The translations under genes were made by a program, and so were the position numbers. The notes under the pieces are model-generated. The model did no database searches and was not told the DNA's origin. It was given only the letters and a program-made list of their open reading frames with translations. From positions 1 to 64,000 of the forward strand of contig NZ_JAHQCR010000062.1 in NCBI RefSeq assembly GCF_019042735.1: 64,000 nucleotides of DNA, written 5' to 3'. Each line of letters begins with the position of its first letter. Positions within the stretch are counted from its first letter, which is position 1. Below are positions 1-7,292 of this stretch, one piece after another. The DNA comes from Evansella alkalicola (GTDB lineage Bacteria; Bacillota; Bacilli; Bacillales; Salisediminibacteriaceae).

Positions 1-11
1 CCTCTGTCAAG

Positions 12-35
12 AAAGTAGACAAAAATTAGAGAGAA
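12..35. repeat. Left terminal inverted repeat of the IS3 element
   Basis: AAAGTAGACA...GAGAGAA here matches the reverse complement of 1504-1527, AAAGTGGACA...GAGAGAA, at most positions over 24 bases. This places the 3' end of the element at the window start. Confidence 0.7.
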
Positions 36-142
36 ATATCGGTTATATGAGTTGATTTTACAAACTTCCGTTAAAGAATTCTGATACTTAATATTCTTAT
101 AACTTGGTTAGATGTCCATCAGCTGGGTTCTCTCGTTTCTTC

Positions 143-257
143 GCAACTTGACACGGAGCCTCTGCGGGCATGTGTTCCTAGCCACGAAGCCACATAGGTT
201 ACAGAACCTGTGGCTCGCCAAGGAGGCTAACATACCCGCCACTCCGTGTAAAGTTGC
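143..257. repeat. 115-nt snap-back palindrome inside the IS element
   Basis: The outer 16 bases (143-158) pair with 242-257 with one mismatch. Inside these, GCGGGCATGT faces ACATACCCGC, GCCTC faces GAGGC, and the core GCCACATAGGTT-ACAG-AACCTGTGGC forms a further hairpin. The whole stretch can therefore fold into one long imperfect stem. It lies 3' of the orfB stop, before the left terminal repeat. It may be a separate palindromic element nested in the IS or a structural part of this IS; the sequence alone does not decide. Confidence 0.75.
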
Positions 258-277
258 TTTGTGTCTGCCACTTGAGA

Positions 278-1165
278 TTATGCGGCACTTTCTCCTTTGT
301 CTGCTTTTTGCTTATTGCCATGGAGTTTTTCGTACTCATTTGGCGATACATAGCCTAATGTCGAATGGCTCCTTCTTGCGTTATAAAAGCTCATGATGTA
401 CTTCCATATTTCCTTAGCTGCTACTTCACGGTTCTCAAACTTCTGTCTGTACACTAGCTCTTTTTTAAGTGAGGAAAAAAATGACTCCATGCACGCATTG
501 TCATAACAGTTTCCTTTACGACTCATACTTATTTGCATGTTACATTCCTTAAGCCGATCAATGTAATCCTGAGAGGTATACTGACTTCCTCGGTCAGAGT
601 GGTGGATTAACCCTTCCCCTGGTTTTCTTGAACTAATAGCTCGTTCCAAAGCTCTTAATGGCAATTCTTTTGTCATCGTTTTATCTGTAGCCCACCCTAT
701 GATTTTTCGGGAGAACAAATCCATCACTGTCGCTAAGTACAACCAACCCTGCATTGTCCAAATATACGTAATATCCGTTACCCAAACACTATTTGGTTTG
801 TCTACTTCAAACTGTCTATTTAATAGATTAGGGTAAATTGGATTTTGATGCTTAGAATCCGTTGTTACCACAAACTTTTTCTTCGGTGTTGCTCGTAACC
901 CCATTTCCCGCATATATTTACCAACAGTTCTTTCAGCTATTTTAATCCCAAGTTTCCATAATTCCCTGGTAATCCTAGGGCTACCATAAACAGACCTATA
1001 TTCAAAGAATAGCCTACGGATCTTTGCCATTAACCTCTTTTTTCTTTGCTTACAAGGCAAGTTGTTTTCTTTGCTGGTTTTTATCCATTTATAATATCCA
1101 CTCTTTGAAACCTTTAGGACTTCGCACATCTTCACAACTCGAAATTCCTTTCGGTGCTCATACAT
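278..1165 (-). CDS. IS3-family transposase OrfB (DDE catalytic subunit)
   Basis: The rve/DDE integrase part of an IS3-family transposase, which cuts and joins the element ends. The catalytic triad is D131 (in VTDITY), D191 (in HHSDRGSQYTS) and E227 (in NACMESFF). The 35 residues between D191 and E227 give the classical DD35E spacing. An HTH_21-like region precedes the triad. No good ribosome site precedes the ATG at 1165, and the frame stays open upstream through the end of orfA. This part is therefore probably made as an OrfAB fusion by -1 frameshifting. The reading frame appears intact. Confidence 0.9.
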   Translation of the reverse strand: MYEHRKEFRVVKMCEVLKVSKSGYYKWIKTSKENNLPCKQRKKRLMAKIRRLFFEYRSVYGSPRITRELWKLGIKIAERTVGKYMREMGLRATPKKKFVVTTDSKHQNPIYPNLLNRQFEVDKPNSVWVTDITYIWTMQGWLYLATVMDLFSRKIIGWATDKTMTKELPLRALERAISSRKPGEGLIHHSDRGSQYTSQDYIDRLKECNMQISMSRKGNCYDNACMESFFSSLKKELVYRQKFENREVAAKEIWKYIMSFYNARRSHSTLGYVSPNEYEKLHGNKQKADKGESAA

Positions 1166-1179
1166 AAAGTTAAACTTAA

Positions 1180-1470
1180 CTATCGGCCTTTCATGAAGAT
1201 GTGCGCCGCCTTTTTTATAATCTCATTCTCCTCCTTTAATTCATTAATTTGATCTAGCAGTTCTTTCTCACGTTTCTTGTACTCTCCAGGTGTAATATAT
1301 TCTGTTCCTTCTTTACTTTGCTTTAACTTTTCCCGATACTTTTTTACCCAGCGATATATGTTTTTGCTTGAGATATCCATTTCACTACTAACCTCTGTAG
1401 CTTTCTTTCCTTCTTCTACTACTAACTTAGCGATATACTCTTTAAACTCCTCATCATAGGTTTTAATCAT
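1180..1470 (-). CDS. IS3-family transposase OrfA (helix-turn-helix subunit)
   Basis: A small protein of about 96 residues with an N-terminal helix-turn-helix of the transposase_8 type (EMDISSKNIYRWVKKYRE). A C-terminal leucine-zipper-like helix (KKREKELLDQINELKEEN) should mediate dimerisation. The start at 1470 is preferred because GGAG lies 9 bases upstream; an in-frame ATG at 1485 has no ribosome site. It ends in the OrfB region after the A6G slippery run, in the layout usual for IS150-group elements. Confidence 0.85.
   Translation of the reverse strand: MIKTYDEEFKEYIAKLVVEEGKKATEVSSEMDISSKNIYRWVKKYREKLKQSKEGTEYITPGEYKKREKELLDQINELKEENEIIKKAAHIFMKGR
1210..1216 (-). promoter_or_regulatory. 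Programmed -1 frameshift slippery site (A AAA AAG)
   Basis: Read on the minus strand, the orfA frame shows ATA AAA AAG, which is a canonical X XXY YYZ heptamer. After a -1 slip the frame continues as AAA GGC GGC GCA CAT without a stop into OrfB. It lies about 30 bases before the orfA stop, where IS3 elements usually slip. Confidence 0.8.
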
Positions 1471-1503
1471 TTTGACACGCTCCATTTCTAGATTATGGTT
1501 TTA

Positions 1504-1527
1504 TTCTCTCCATAACGTGTCCACTTT
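1504..1527. repeat. Right terminal inverted repeat of the IS3 element
   Basis: Reverse complement of the repeat at 12-35, with GAGAGAA and GT.GACA blocks conserved at the same spacing. It lies upstream of orfA. Confidence 0.7.
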
Positions 1528-1567
1528 ATAGTCTAGACCCATTTCTACTTCTTTTTCCTTCGCTTTT

Positions 1568-1694
1568 GTCCACTACCATCAACACTGCGGACATTTCACC
1601 TTCCTTTTCATTCACTGTTGTCCGCTGCCATCAACCTTGCGGACTAGATTTCAACCCTCCCCTTTTCCTGTCCGCAGTCACCAATAACAATCCT
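1568..1694. repeat. Short 52-bp hairpin array (GTCCGC...GCGGAC), two units and a half
   Basis: Palindromes start at 1568, 1620 and 1670 (spacing 52 and 50). The first two are 25 bases, GTCC(A/G)C...GCGGAC around a CCATCAAC loop. The third keeps only the left arm. The 27-base linker is pyrimidine rich. The period and the 25-base palindrome size match the large array at 16536-17580. The array begins 26 bases from the IS3 end, so the insertion may have cut it. Confidence 0.7.
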
Positions 1695-1835
1695 TCCCCG
1701 GCCTCTCTTCTAAACCGTCAAATTAGAACTAACAACATTAATCTGGCCAACCTCATTCTTCCACCATTTACACCACAAAATAGAAAAAGCCTACCCAATC
1801 ACCAAAAATGCGATTGGATAGACTTCCCCTTATAA

Positions 1836-1985
1836 ACTTAAACCTTTAAATACCCTTATTACTTATTTTTAATGCTTTTAAAATCCACATATTTATTTTA
1901 AACCCTTAAACTTAATTTACCCATTTTAAAAATAGCTTAACCCCTTTAAACCTTTAAACTTACTTTTGATACCTTTAAACCTTTA
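1836..1985. repeat. AT-rich region with repeated CCTTTAAA motifs
   Basis: About 150 bases 3' of tenA are built from irregular copies of (A/C)CCTTTAAA and relatives such as CCCTTAAACTTA. At least five near copies are present, and no open reading frame is plausible. It may be a degenerate tandem repeat or protein-binding cluster; no function can be assigned. Confidence 0.5.
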
Positions 1986-1997
1986 CTCCTCACACCT

Positions 1998-2663
1998 TCA
2001 CACTGGCCAATCTTCTAATGTATAGGACATCTCCCAGAACATATACTCATATTTACTACTTGTAACGAAGATTTTTTCCATACGCTTCCTGTCTTCCTCG
2101 GACGCTCTTTCAGCTAAATCATCTAATCGATCAATTTGCTCTTTCACTAATGTGGCAAACCACTCATCTCCATATGTGTCGATCCACTTCTGGTAGATTG
2201 GGTGACCTGGTTTTGACCCTTTGTACTTCTCCCCAATTTCATAGTACAACCAATAACATGGCAACAAAGCTGCGATAACATCACCAAGAGAGCCTTTATA
2301 AGAAGCAGCTAAAATATGATTCGTGTATGCAACCGCTGTTGGTGCTGGGTCTTCGTTATGAATGACACCGTCTTTCGAAAGGTCCAGATCTCTTGCAAAC
2401 TGCTCATGAAGGGCATGCTCTGCCTCATACGATGATTTCGCGTGATGAGCCATTTGTGATGTCGTGTAAAAATCATTTGCCTTAGCTGCTCCAATAGCTT
2501 GCGCCTGTGCAAATTTGGACAAGTAGAAAGAATCTTGTTTTAAATAATGCTTAAAGCATTCGATTGGAAGTGATCCATCTGCCACTCCTTTAACAAATGG
2601 GTGTTCGAAGCTTGCCTCCCAAATTGCATCTACCTTTTGTCTTAACTGTTCTGAGAATTTCAT
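1998..2663 (-). CDS. tenA: Aminopyrimidine aminohydrolase TenA (thiaminase II)
   Basis: A TENA/THI-4 family enzyme of 221 residues, near the usual length. TenA hydrolyses the amino group of aminomethyl-pyrimidine breakdown products of thiamin so that HMP can be reused. The nucleophilic cysteine is visible as C136 in ALLPCYWLYYEIG, and the C-terminal KYEYMFWEMSYT block with its conserved glutamate is present. The ribosome site AAAGGA lies about 10 bases before the ATG. It lies downstream of thiXYZ on the same strand, but 404 bases containing an interspersed repeat separate them. Whether it is still read from the TPP riboswitch promoter is unclear. Confidence 0.92.
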   Translation of the reverse strand: MKFSEQLRQKVDAIWEASFEHPFVKGVADGSLPIECFKHYLKQDSFYLSKFAQAQAIGAAKANDFYTTSQMAHHAKSSYEAEHALHEQFARDLDLSKDGVIHNEDPAPTAVAYTNHILAASYKGSLGDVIAALLPCYWLYYEIGEKYKGSKPGHPIYQKWIDTYGDEWFATLVKEQIDRLDDLAERASEEDRKRMEKIFVTSSKYEYMFWEMSYTLEDWPV

Positions 2664-2715
2664 TAATGATCATCCTTTCCAGTTTTATTTTTTATTTTGA
2701 CTCTGTTAAACTTTG

Positions 2716-2924
2716 CTGTTGATTTTCGCTACAGAACTCTCGCTTGCCGTGGGCATTGCTTCAGCTTCCTCGGGAAGTACACCCTGCGGGATCTTCAGCT
2801 AATGCTTTTCCCACAGGCACGAGCGACACATCGTCGATTATACTTCGAGTTGTCTCGACGGATACACTACAAAGCAATACTTGTAGAGGAAGAGACAGGA
2901 GCACCTTTCGCTACAATCAACTTA
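2716..2924. repeat. Degenerate Bacillales interspersed GC-rich element
   Basis: It starts GTTGATTTTCGCTACAG and ends CGCTACAATCAAC. Inside are the diagnostic blocks CTTGCCGTGGGC, CTTCCTCGGGAAG and CCTGCGGGATCTTC. From memory, this is the layout of a roughly 190-bp non-coding repeat scattered through many Bacillaceae genomes (GTTGATT..CGCT ends, CCTCCTCG.. and CCTGCGGGGTCT cores). It fills the gap between thiZ and tenA. The open frames across it are an artefact of the repeat. Confidence 0.65.
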
Positions 2925-3067
2925 AGCGTCTAAAATCAACACTATTCTTTATAAGAGCCTATATTTTAAAACATTGTTACCCTGAATAAGTTTTTTGGAA
3001 CATAATCAGTTCTCAGATTTAATGCAGGCAGCTCGTTAACCTCCCCACCCTTCGCAGAGGCTAGAGA

Positions 3068-3817
3068 CTACCGATACAACGCCTTCATCAGCTTTTGTTT
3101 AAGCTCTAAATATTCGTCTGACAAGGTCATTTCCTTCGTGCGTGGGCGAGCAAGCTCCACGTTAAACTCTTGTAAAACTGCTGTCGGCCTTGGGGTCAAA
3201 ACATAGATTCTATCTGATAAGAAGATCGCTTCGTCAATACTATGGGTGATAAACAGAACCGATCTTTGCATTTGGCTCCATATATCAAGAAGCCACTCAT
3301 GCATTTTTTCACGTGTCAAAGCATCGAGCGCTCCAAATGGTTCATCTAGCAATAAGAGCTCTTTCTTGTGCAAGAAAGTACGGAGCAGCGCTGCCCGTTG
3401 CTTCATTCCCCCCGATAAAACAGTTGGATAATTGTTTTCATAGCCTTCGAGTCCAAATAAAGGGAACAAAGAGAGTGCCTCTTCTCGAGCTTCCCTAACA
3501 TTTTCCTTGGAGACTGTAGCCCCTAGTAGCACATTTTCCAATACTGTTTTCCAAGGAAACAGTAAATCCTTTTGCATCATGTAACTCACGTGACCACGTT
3601 GCCCGTTTACACTTTGACCGTTGAGGAGGATTTCCCCTTCCATTGGAATTTCCAGGCCAGCCACCAAATTAAACAGCGTGCTTTTTCCACAACCACTAGG
3701 GCCTATGATTGAGACGAACTCCCCTTTTTCCAAGGAGAGATTCACCCCATTGACCACTTTTGCGTGTTCAATACCTTCGACAAACGAATGATGTATATCT
3801 ACTAGTTTTAAATGCAT
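3068..3817 (-). CDS. thiZ: Pyrimidine-precursor ABC transporter ATPase ThiZ
   Basis: ATP-binding subunit of the NrtD/SsuB/TauB class, about 249 residues. Walker A (GPSGCGKST), the signature LSGGMKQR and Walker B (LLLDEPFGALDA) are present in order, then an H-loop in FITHSIDEA. The ATG at 3817 is chosen because GAAGGAG sits 6 bases upstream; the frame stays open 33 codons further but would overlap thiY. It is the third gene of the thiX-thiY-thiZ unit behind a TPP riboswitch, which points to formylaminopyrimidine or HMP-type uptake for thiamin salvage. Confidence 0.9.
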   Translation of the reverse strand: MHLKLVDIHHSFVEGIEHAKVVNGVNLSLEKGEFVSIIGPSGCGKSTLFNLVAGLEIPMEGEILLNGQSVNGQRGHVSYMMQKDLLFPWKTVLENVLLGATVSKENVREAREEALSLFPLFGLEGYENNYPTVLSGGMKQRAALLRTFLHKKELLLLDEPFGALDALTREKMHEWLLDIWSQMQRSVLFITHSIDEAIFLSDRIYVLTPRPTAVLQEFNVELARPRTKEMTLSDEYLELKQKLMKALYR

Positions 3818-3840
3818 ATGAACTCCTTCAATCCTTCTCC

Positions 3841-4881
3841 TTATGGTAGGAAACGGTTTGTCATGGACGATTCCGTATCCACATCGTTTTCTATCAATTC
3901 GTTTTCGAGCATCCAAGCAGTGAACTCATCCCATCTTGATTCTTCCTGGTAACCCCACTTTTCTGCGTCCCCTTGGTAGATGCTTTGTAAATGTTTTTGT
4001 GAAGCACGAATTAAGTCAGCATCAGTTTCAGGAGTTACGCCAATCAGTATTTCTGCAGCTTCTTCAGGATTTTCGATTGCAAATTCATAACCTTTACTTA
4101 GGGCTCTCATGAATCGCTCCGTTACTTCTGGATTCTCTTCGATGAATGTTTCACTTGAAGCAATAACAGGCGTGTAGTAATTAAAAACTGGGTCAATTTC
4201 ATGTAAATAGATCATGTTCAGTTCTTCTCCGCGGACCTCTGCTTCCACACCAGTCCAGCCGTAATAAATCCACTGGAAGTCCACTTCACGCTGCGTGTTT
4301 ACGAAAAAGTCAGATGTACCTACTGTAATATTTTCTACTGTGGAAGGGTCAGCATCGTTTGCTTCCATGACAGCACCGATAATGGCATCTTCAAGTGGCG
4401 ATCCCCAGCCACCGTATTTTTTCCCTTCGAAATCTTTCGGTGATGTAATATCCTTTTCAATCGGCGATGCAAAACCAGAAGTACTCTCCTGCATCACAGC
4501 AGCCAAAGATACAACTGGTATATCATTGGAACGGGACAGTGTCACTTCGTTCTGGGCAGCAATCCCAAAGTCAGCCTGACCAGAAGCAATGATTTGAAGG
4601 GCACCGTCTAATGCTGGCTCAATGATCGTTAAATCAATTCCTTCTTCATAAAAATAACCGTTTTCCTGTGCCACATATAAGCCCGTGTGATTCGTGTTTG
4701 GTACCCAATCAAGAATGAATGTTATTTCCTCTATTCCCTGTTCTTCTGCACCTTCGGCAGTATCGCCATCATTGTTGTTAGTAACTTCACCATCACCATT
4801 TTCATCTACATCAGAACCGTTACAAGCAACAATCAACAAAACACTAACTATTAGTAAAAATAAGAGATTCATTTTTCTCAT
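3841..4881 (-). CDS. thiY: Thiamin-precursor-binding lipoprotein ThiY (NMT1/THI5-like)
   Basis: Solute-binding protein with a lipoprotein signal (hydrophobic stretch ending LLIVAC, lipobox Cys), an acidic Asn/Asp-rich linker, then an NMT1/THI5-like fold starting ITFILDWVPNTNHTGLYVAQ. Proteins of this class bind pyrimidine precursors outside the membrane. The ATG at 4881 has CGGAGAG 11 bases upstream; a TTG at 4890 is also in frame but too close to that site. It lies between thiX and thiZ with gaps of about 25 bases, so the three are almost certainly one operon. Confidence 0.9.
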   Translation of the reverse strand: MRKMNLLFLLIVSVLLIVACNGSDVDENGDGEVTNNNDGDTAEGAEEQGIEEITFILDWVPNTNHTGLYVAQENGYFYEEGIDLTIIEPALDGALQIIASGQADFGIAAQNEVTLSRSNDIPVVSLAAVMQESTSGFASPIEKDITSPKDFEGKKYGGWGSPLEDAIIGAVMEANDADPSTVENITVGTSDFFVNTQREVDFQWIYYGWTGVEAEVRGEELNMIYLHEIDPVFNYYTPVIASSETFIEENPEVTERFMRALSKGYEFAIENPEEAAEILIGVTPETDADLIRASQKHLQSIYQGDAEKWGYQEESRWDEFTAWMLENELIENDVDTESSMTNRFLP

Positions 4882-4909
4882 AAAATTCAACTCTCCGTTT
4901 CCAAGTAAA

Positions 4910-5680
4910 TTATTTTGAATTCTTGTATTTCCATGGCATAACTATCCTGCTTATTAAGATAACAATTAAGAATAGCAAGCAGCTTAGGAGTGATATGATC
5001 GCAATGGCCACAAATACTTTGTCAGTGGCAAAGGAATTCTGGGCTCTAACTAGAAAGATACCTAATCCTTTACTCGCCCCTACCCATTCTGAAATTACAG
5101 CTGCTAACACACTGTATGTAGCACCAATTCTTAGTCCTGTGAACAAATACGGCAGCGCATTTGGAAACCGAACTAATCGAAATACTTGCCAGCGAGAGCC
5201 TCCCATGGACCGGACGAGTCTTATCATGTCCCTGTCACTTGCTTGCAGGCCTTCCACCACACTTACTACCACCGGGAAAAATGTAACGAGTGCAACGACA
5301 AGCACTTTTGGTAATATCCCATAGCCAAACCATATGATCAAAAGTGGTGCAATGGCGACAATTGGGATGGTTTGTGAAAATAACAAGAGTGGATAAAAGC
5401 TTTTTCTCATGACTGGTGAAAAATCAAGTAAAAATGCTAACAATAAAGCTACCGTTAAACCTAGGAGAAACCCAAGGACCGCTTCTAGCGTTGTCATCCA
5501 CACATGGTCTGGAAGAAGTGGCAATGTCTCAACAAATGCCTTTGCAATATCCGTTGGCGCTGGTAATAGCCATTTTTCAAATTGCCAGATCCAAACTGCT
5601 GCTTCCCAGAATAGTAAAAACAATGCTACTGTAGCGACTGCCGGTAAAGAGGCTAAGACGCCTTCATGTATTTTTTTCAT
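4910..5680 (-). CDS. thiX: Pyrimidine-precursor ABC transporter permease ThiX
   Basis: Permease of the BPD_transp_1 type, 256 residues with about six membrane segments. The EAA-like coupling loop is visible (RSMGGSRWQVFRLVRFPNALPYLFTGLRIG). AAGGGAGGGTGAC precedes the ATG. It is the first gene behind the TPP riboswitch at 5822-5910, so its transcription should fall when thiamin pyrophosphate is plentiful. It partners ThiZ and ThiY. Confidence 0.9.
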   Translation of the reverse strand: MKKIHEGVLASLPAVATVALFLLFWEAAVWIWQFEKWLLPAPTDIAKAFVETLPLLPDHVWMTTLEAVLGFLLGLTVALLLAFLLDFSPVMRKSFYPLLLFSQTIPIVAIAPLLIIWFGYGILPKVLVVALVTFFPVVVSVVEGLQASDRDMIRLVRSMGGSRWQVFRLVRFPNALPYLFTGLRIGATYSVLAAVISEWVGASKGLGIFLVRAQNSFATDKVFVAIAIISLLSCLLFLIVILISRIVMPWKYKNSK

Positions 5681-5761
5681 GTCACCCTCCCTTCAGCTGT
5701 AGACCCTTCCCAAGCCCTGACCTAATATGAAAAGCGCATTCGTCTTGGTGAACGAGTTGCA

Positions 5762-5800
5762 AATAAAAAAGCCTACATGCCACCGAGAGCATGTAGACTT
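5762..5800 (-). terminator. Riboswitch expression-platform terminator
   Basis: On the minus strand AGTCTACATGC pairs with GCATGTAGGCT around an 8-base loop and is followed by TTTTTTATTT. It lies between the TPP aptamer and thiX, where the ligand-stabilised terminator is expected. Confidence 0.85.
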
Positions 5801-5821
5801 ATGTATATAGTCCAAAAACAC

Positions 5822-5910
5822 ATCCCTCCGCTGGAATTACCCAGATCAGGTTTATAGGGTCGATATCTTCAAACGGGATATCCTCTCAGCCAACCTCATA
5901 GCTCCCCTTG
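5822..5910 (-). promoter_or_regulatory. TPP (THI element) riboswitch
   Basis: Read on the minus strand, the conserved blocks occur in order: AAGGGGAGCTATGAGG, CTGAGAGGATATCCCG, GACCCTATAAACCTGATCTGGGTAAT and CCAGCGGAGGGATG. This is the THI-box aptamer for thiamin pyrophosphate. A terminator hairpin follows at 5762-5800, so control is most likely by premature termination ahead of thiXYZ. Confidence 0.97.
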
Positions 5911-5935
5911 AGCCTATTTAATTTTAACCACCCGT

Positions 5936-5964
5936 AGTGTAACACACTTCTATCAAACTAACAA
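5936..5964 (-). promoter_or_regulatory. Sigma-A promoter of the thiXYZ operon
   Basis: On the minus strand, TTGTTA (5959-5964) and TACACT (5936-5941) are separated by exactly 17 bases. Transcription would start a few bases before the TPP aptamer. Confidence 0.6.
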
Positions 5965-6132
5965 TAAATAAGTCTGAATAGTGTTAACATTGGATCGCAC
6001 TATATTGATCATTTATAAAGCAAGACTACCTCGTAAATATCTTTTCGCAACAATAAGTTCTAAAAATATTGAATATTTTGTTCTAATAATATAGAATTAA
6101 GCTATCATGAAAATAGATATGATGTAATTAAA

Positions 6133-6200
6133 TTCGCAGCAGGCTACTCGCTTTGCGCAGGCGGCTGGTAAGCCTCCTCTGCGCTTTGCGCCTGCGGAGT
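6133..6200. repeat. Truncated copy of the Bacillales GC-rich interspersed element
   Basis: GCAGGCTACTCGCTTTGCGCAG followed by AAGCCTCCTC and GCGCCTGCGGAGTC carries the core blocks of the element at 2716-2924 but lacks most of both ends. Its GC content is clearly above that of the flanks. It sits directly upstream of the ArsR-like gene and could affect that gene's leader. Confidence 0.5.
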
Positions 6201-6226
6201 CAATCAAAATAAAAGAGGTGAAATAC

Positions 6227-7270
6227 TTGGACACATTAAATTTATCAAGTAAGAAGAGAGAAACATATCAGGTACGACTAAAATATTCCCCATTGTGGGA
6301 ATCAGCCCTTGGAATCGCCGCAATTACTAATACACCCCTTTTGAACACATTAGAGAAGCCTATGAGTTATTGGTCCTCCATTAAAGAATCCATAAGTATG
6401 AATCTATTAGAGCACCTGGAATATGTGGAGAAAAACAATACGTGGAAAGCACTCCTACAGATTTTGCATACAAAAGATTTTACCGATATCGAAGACCTAA
6501 CAAATTACATAGAGCAAGCTAATTCTGAAGATCTCCGTTTCATCTGTTTACCTTTTGTAGGAAGGAAGTTTGAAGATATACGCAGACAAGCCATTCAGGA
6601 AAACAAAACCGCCATTAAAGAGTTAAAAAAGATTACGAGTGATAACCCGTTTTTCCCAGATTACATTCAATTTATTTGTAGTGTTGAAATAAATGAATTG
6701 AAAAATCACCTAATTTTTGTCATGCAGAGTTGGTTCGAAGAGGTTGTGAAACCAAATGCAAAGGAGCTAACTCAAATTTTACATAATGATTATCAGGCAA
6801 AGAAAAAGATGCTAACTAAGATGACAGCCGAAGAATTTGTAGCCTGGGCAACTGGTGGTGTTAGTTATGTACCTGAACCAAGTGTCCACTACGTTTTATT
6901 AATTCCACAATACATCTATCGCCCATGGAATATAGAAGCTGATTTAGATGGGACAAAAGTATTTTATTATCCTGTGTCCAATGAAAGCATTTATCCCAAT
7001 GACAAATACATGCCCGACAATTTTTTAGTAGCAAAAGTTAAGGCATTAGGTGATGAAGTGAGGCTGAAGATTGTGAAATTATTATTCGAACAGGATCGCT
7101 CCCTGCATGATATAACTGACCAGCTAGAATTAGGAAAATCAACCGTTCATCATCATCTAAAACAATTACGAGCAGCAAAAATCGTTGAAATAAAAAATTC
7201 AAAGTACTCCCTAAAACTAAACTCCATTGATTCTCTTTCGAAGGAAATCGACTCCTATCTAAACAAATAA
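6227..7270 (+). CDS. ArsR-family winged-helix regulator with large N-terminal domain
   Basis: About 347 residues. The C-terminal 80 carry an ArsR/HTH_5-type winged helix (VKALGDEVRLKIVKLL, then LELGKSTVHHHLKQL). The 260-residue N-terminal part has no motif I can name. The TTG at 6227 is preferred, since AGAGGTG sits 6 bases upstream; the GTG at 6218 overlaps that site. The gene ends 22 bases before an MFS transporter on the same strand, so it probably controls that exporter and forms an operon with it. No metal-binding cysteine pair is evident, so a metal sensor is unlikely. Confidence 0.75.
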   Translation: MDTLNLSSKKRETYQVRLKYSPLWESALGIAAITNTPLLNTLEKPMSYWSSIKESISMNLLEHLEYVEKNNTWKALLQILHTKDFTDIEDLTNYIEQANSEDLRFICLPFVGRKFEDIRRQAIQENKTAIKELKKITSDNPFFPDYIQFICSVEINELKNHLIFVMQSWFEEVVKPNAKELTQILHNDYQAKKKMLTKMTAEEFVAWATGGVSYVPEPSVHYVLLIPQYIYRPWNIEADLDGTKVFYYPVSNESIYPNDKYMPDNFLVAKVKALGDEVRLKIVKLLFEQDRSLHDITDQLELGKSTVHHHLKQLRAAKIVEIKNSKYSLKLNSIDSLSKEIDSYLNK

Positions 7271-7292
7271 TTCTAGCGAGGTCATAGGGCTT

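Larger units (their letters stand above)
1..1541 (-). mobile_element. IS3-family insertion sequence (IS150-like)
   Basis: An IS3-type element read on the minus strand, with orfA then orfB and a frameshift site between them. Terminal inverted repeats can be seen: bases 12-35 and the reverse complement of 1504-1527 share AAAGT.GACA and GAGAGAA over 24 positions. The outer right end is probably the TGGGTCTAGAC read inward from 1541. The left outer end falls at or just before base 1, so the target duplication cannot be checked. About 270 bases lie between the orfB stop and the left repeat, long for this family, and most of that is a self-complementary hairpin at 143-257. Confidence 0.85.

Noticed and set aside
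112..396. Plus-strand 94-codon ORF
   Set aside because: It runs across the IS hairpin and the end of orfB on the other strand, with no ribosome site; a shadow frame.
1566..1835. Plus-strand 89-codon ORF over the small hairpin array
   Set aside because: It is a product of stop-free repeat sequence; composition is unlike neighbouring proteins and no ribosome site is seen.
2697..2989. Two overlapping plus-strand ORFs between tenA and thiZ
   Set aside because: They lie entirely in the GC-rich interspersed element, which is open in several frames by composition.
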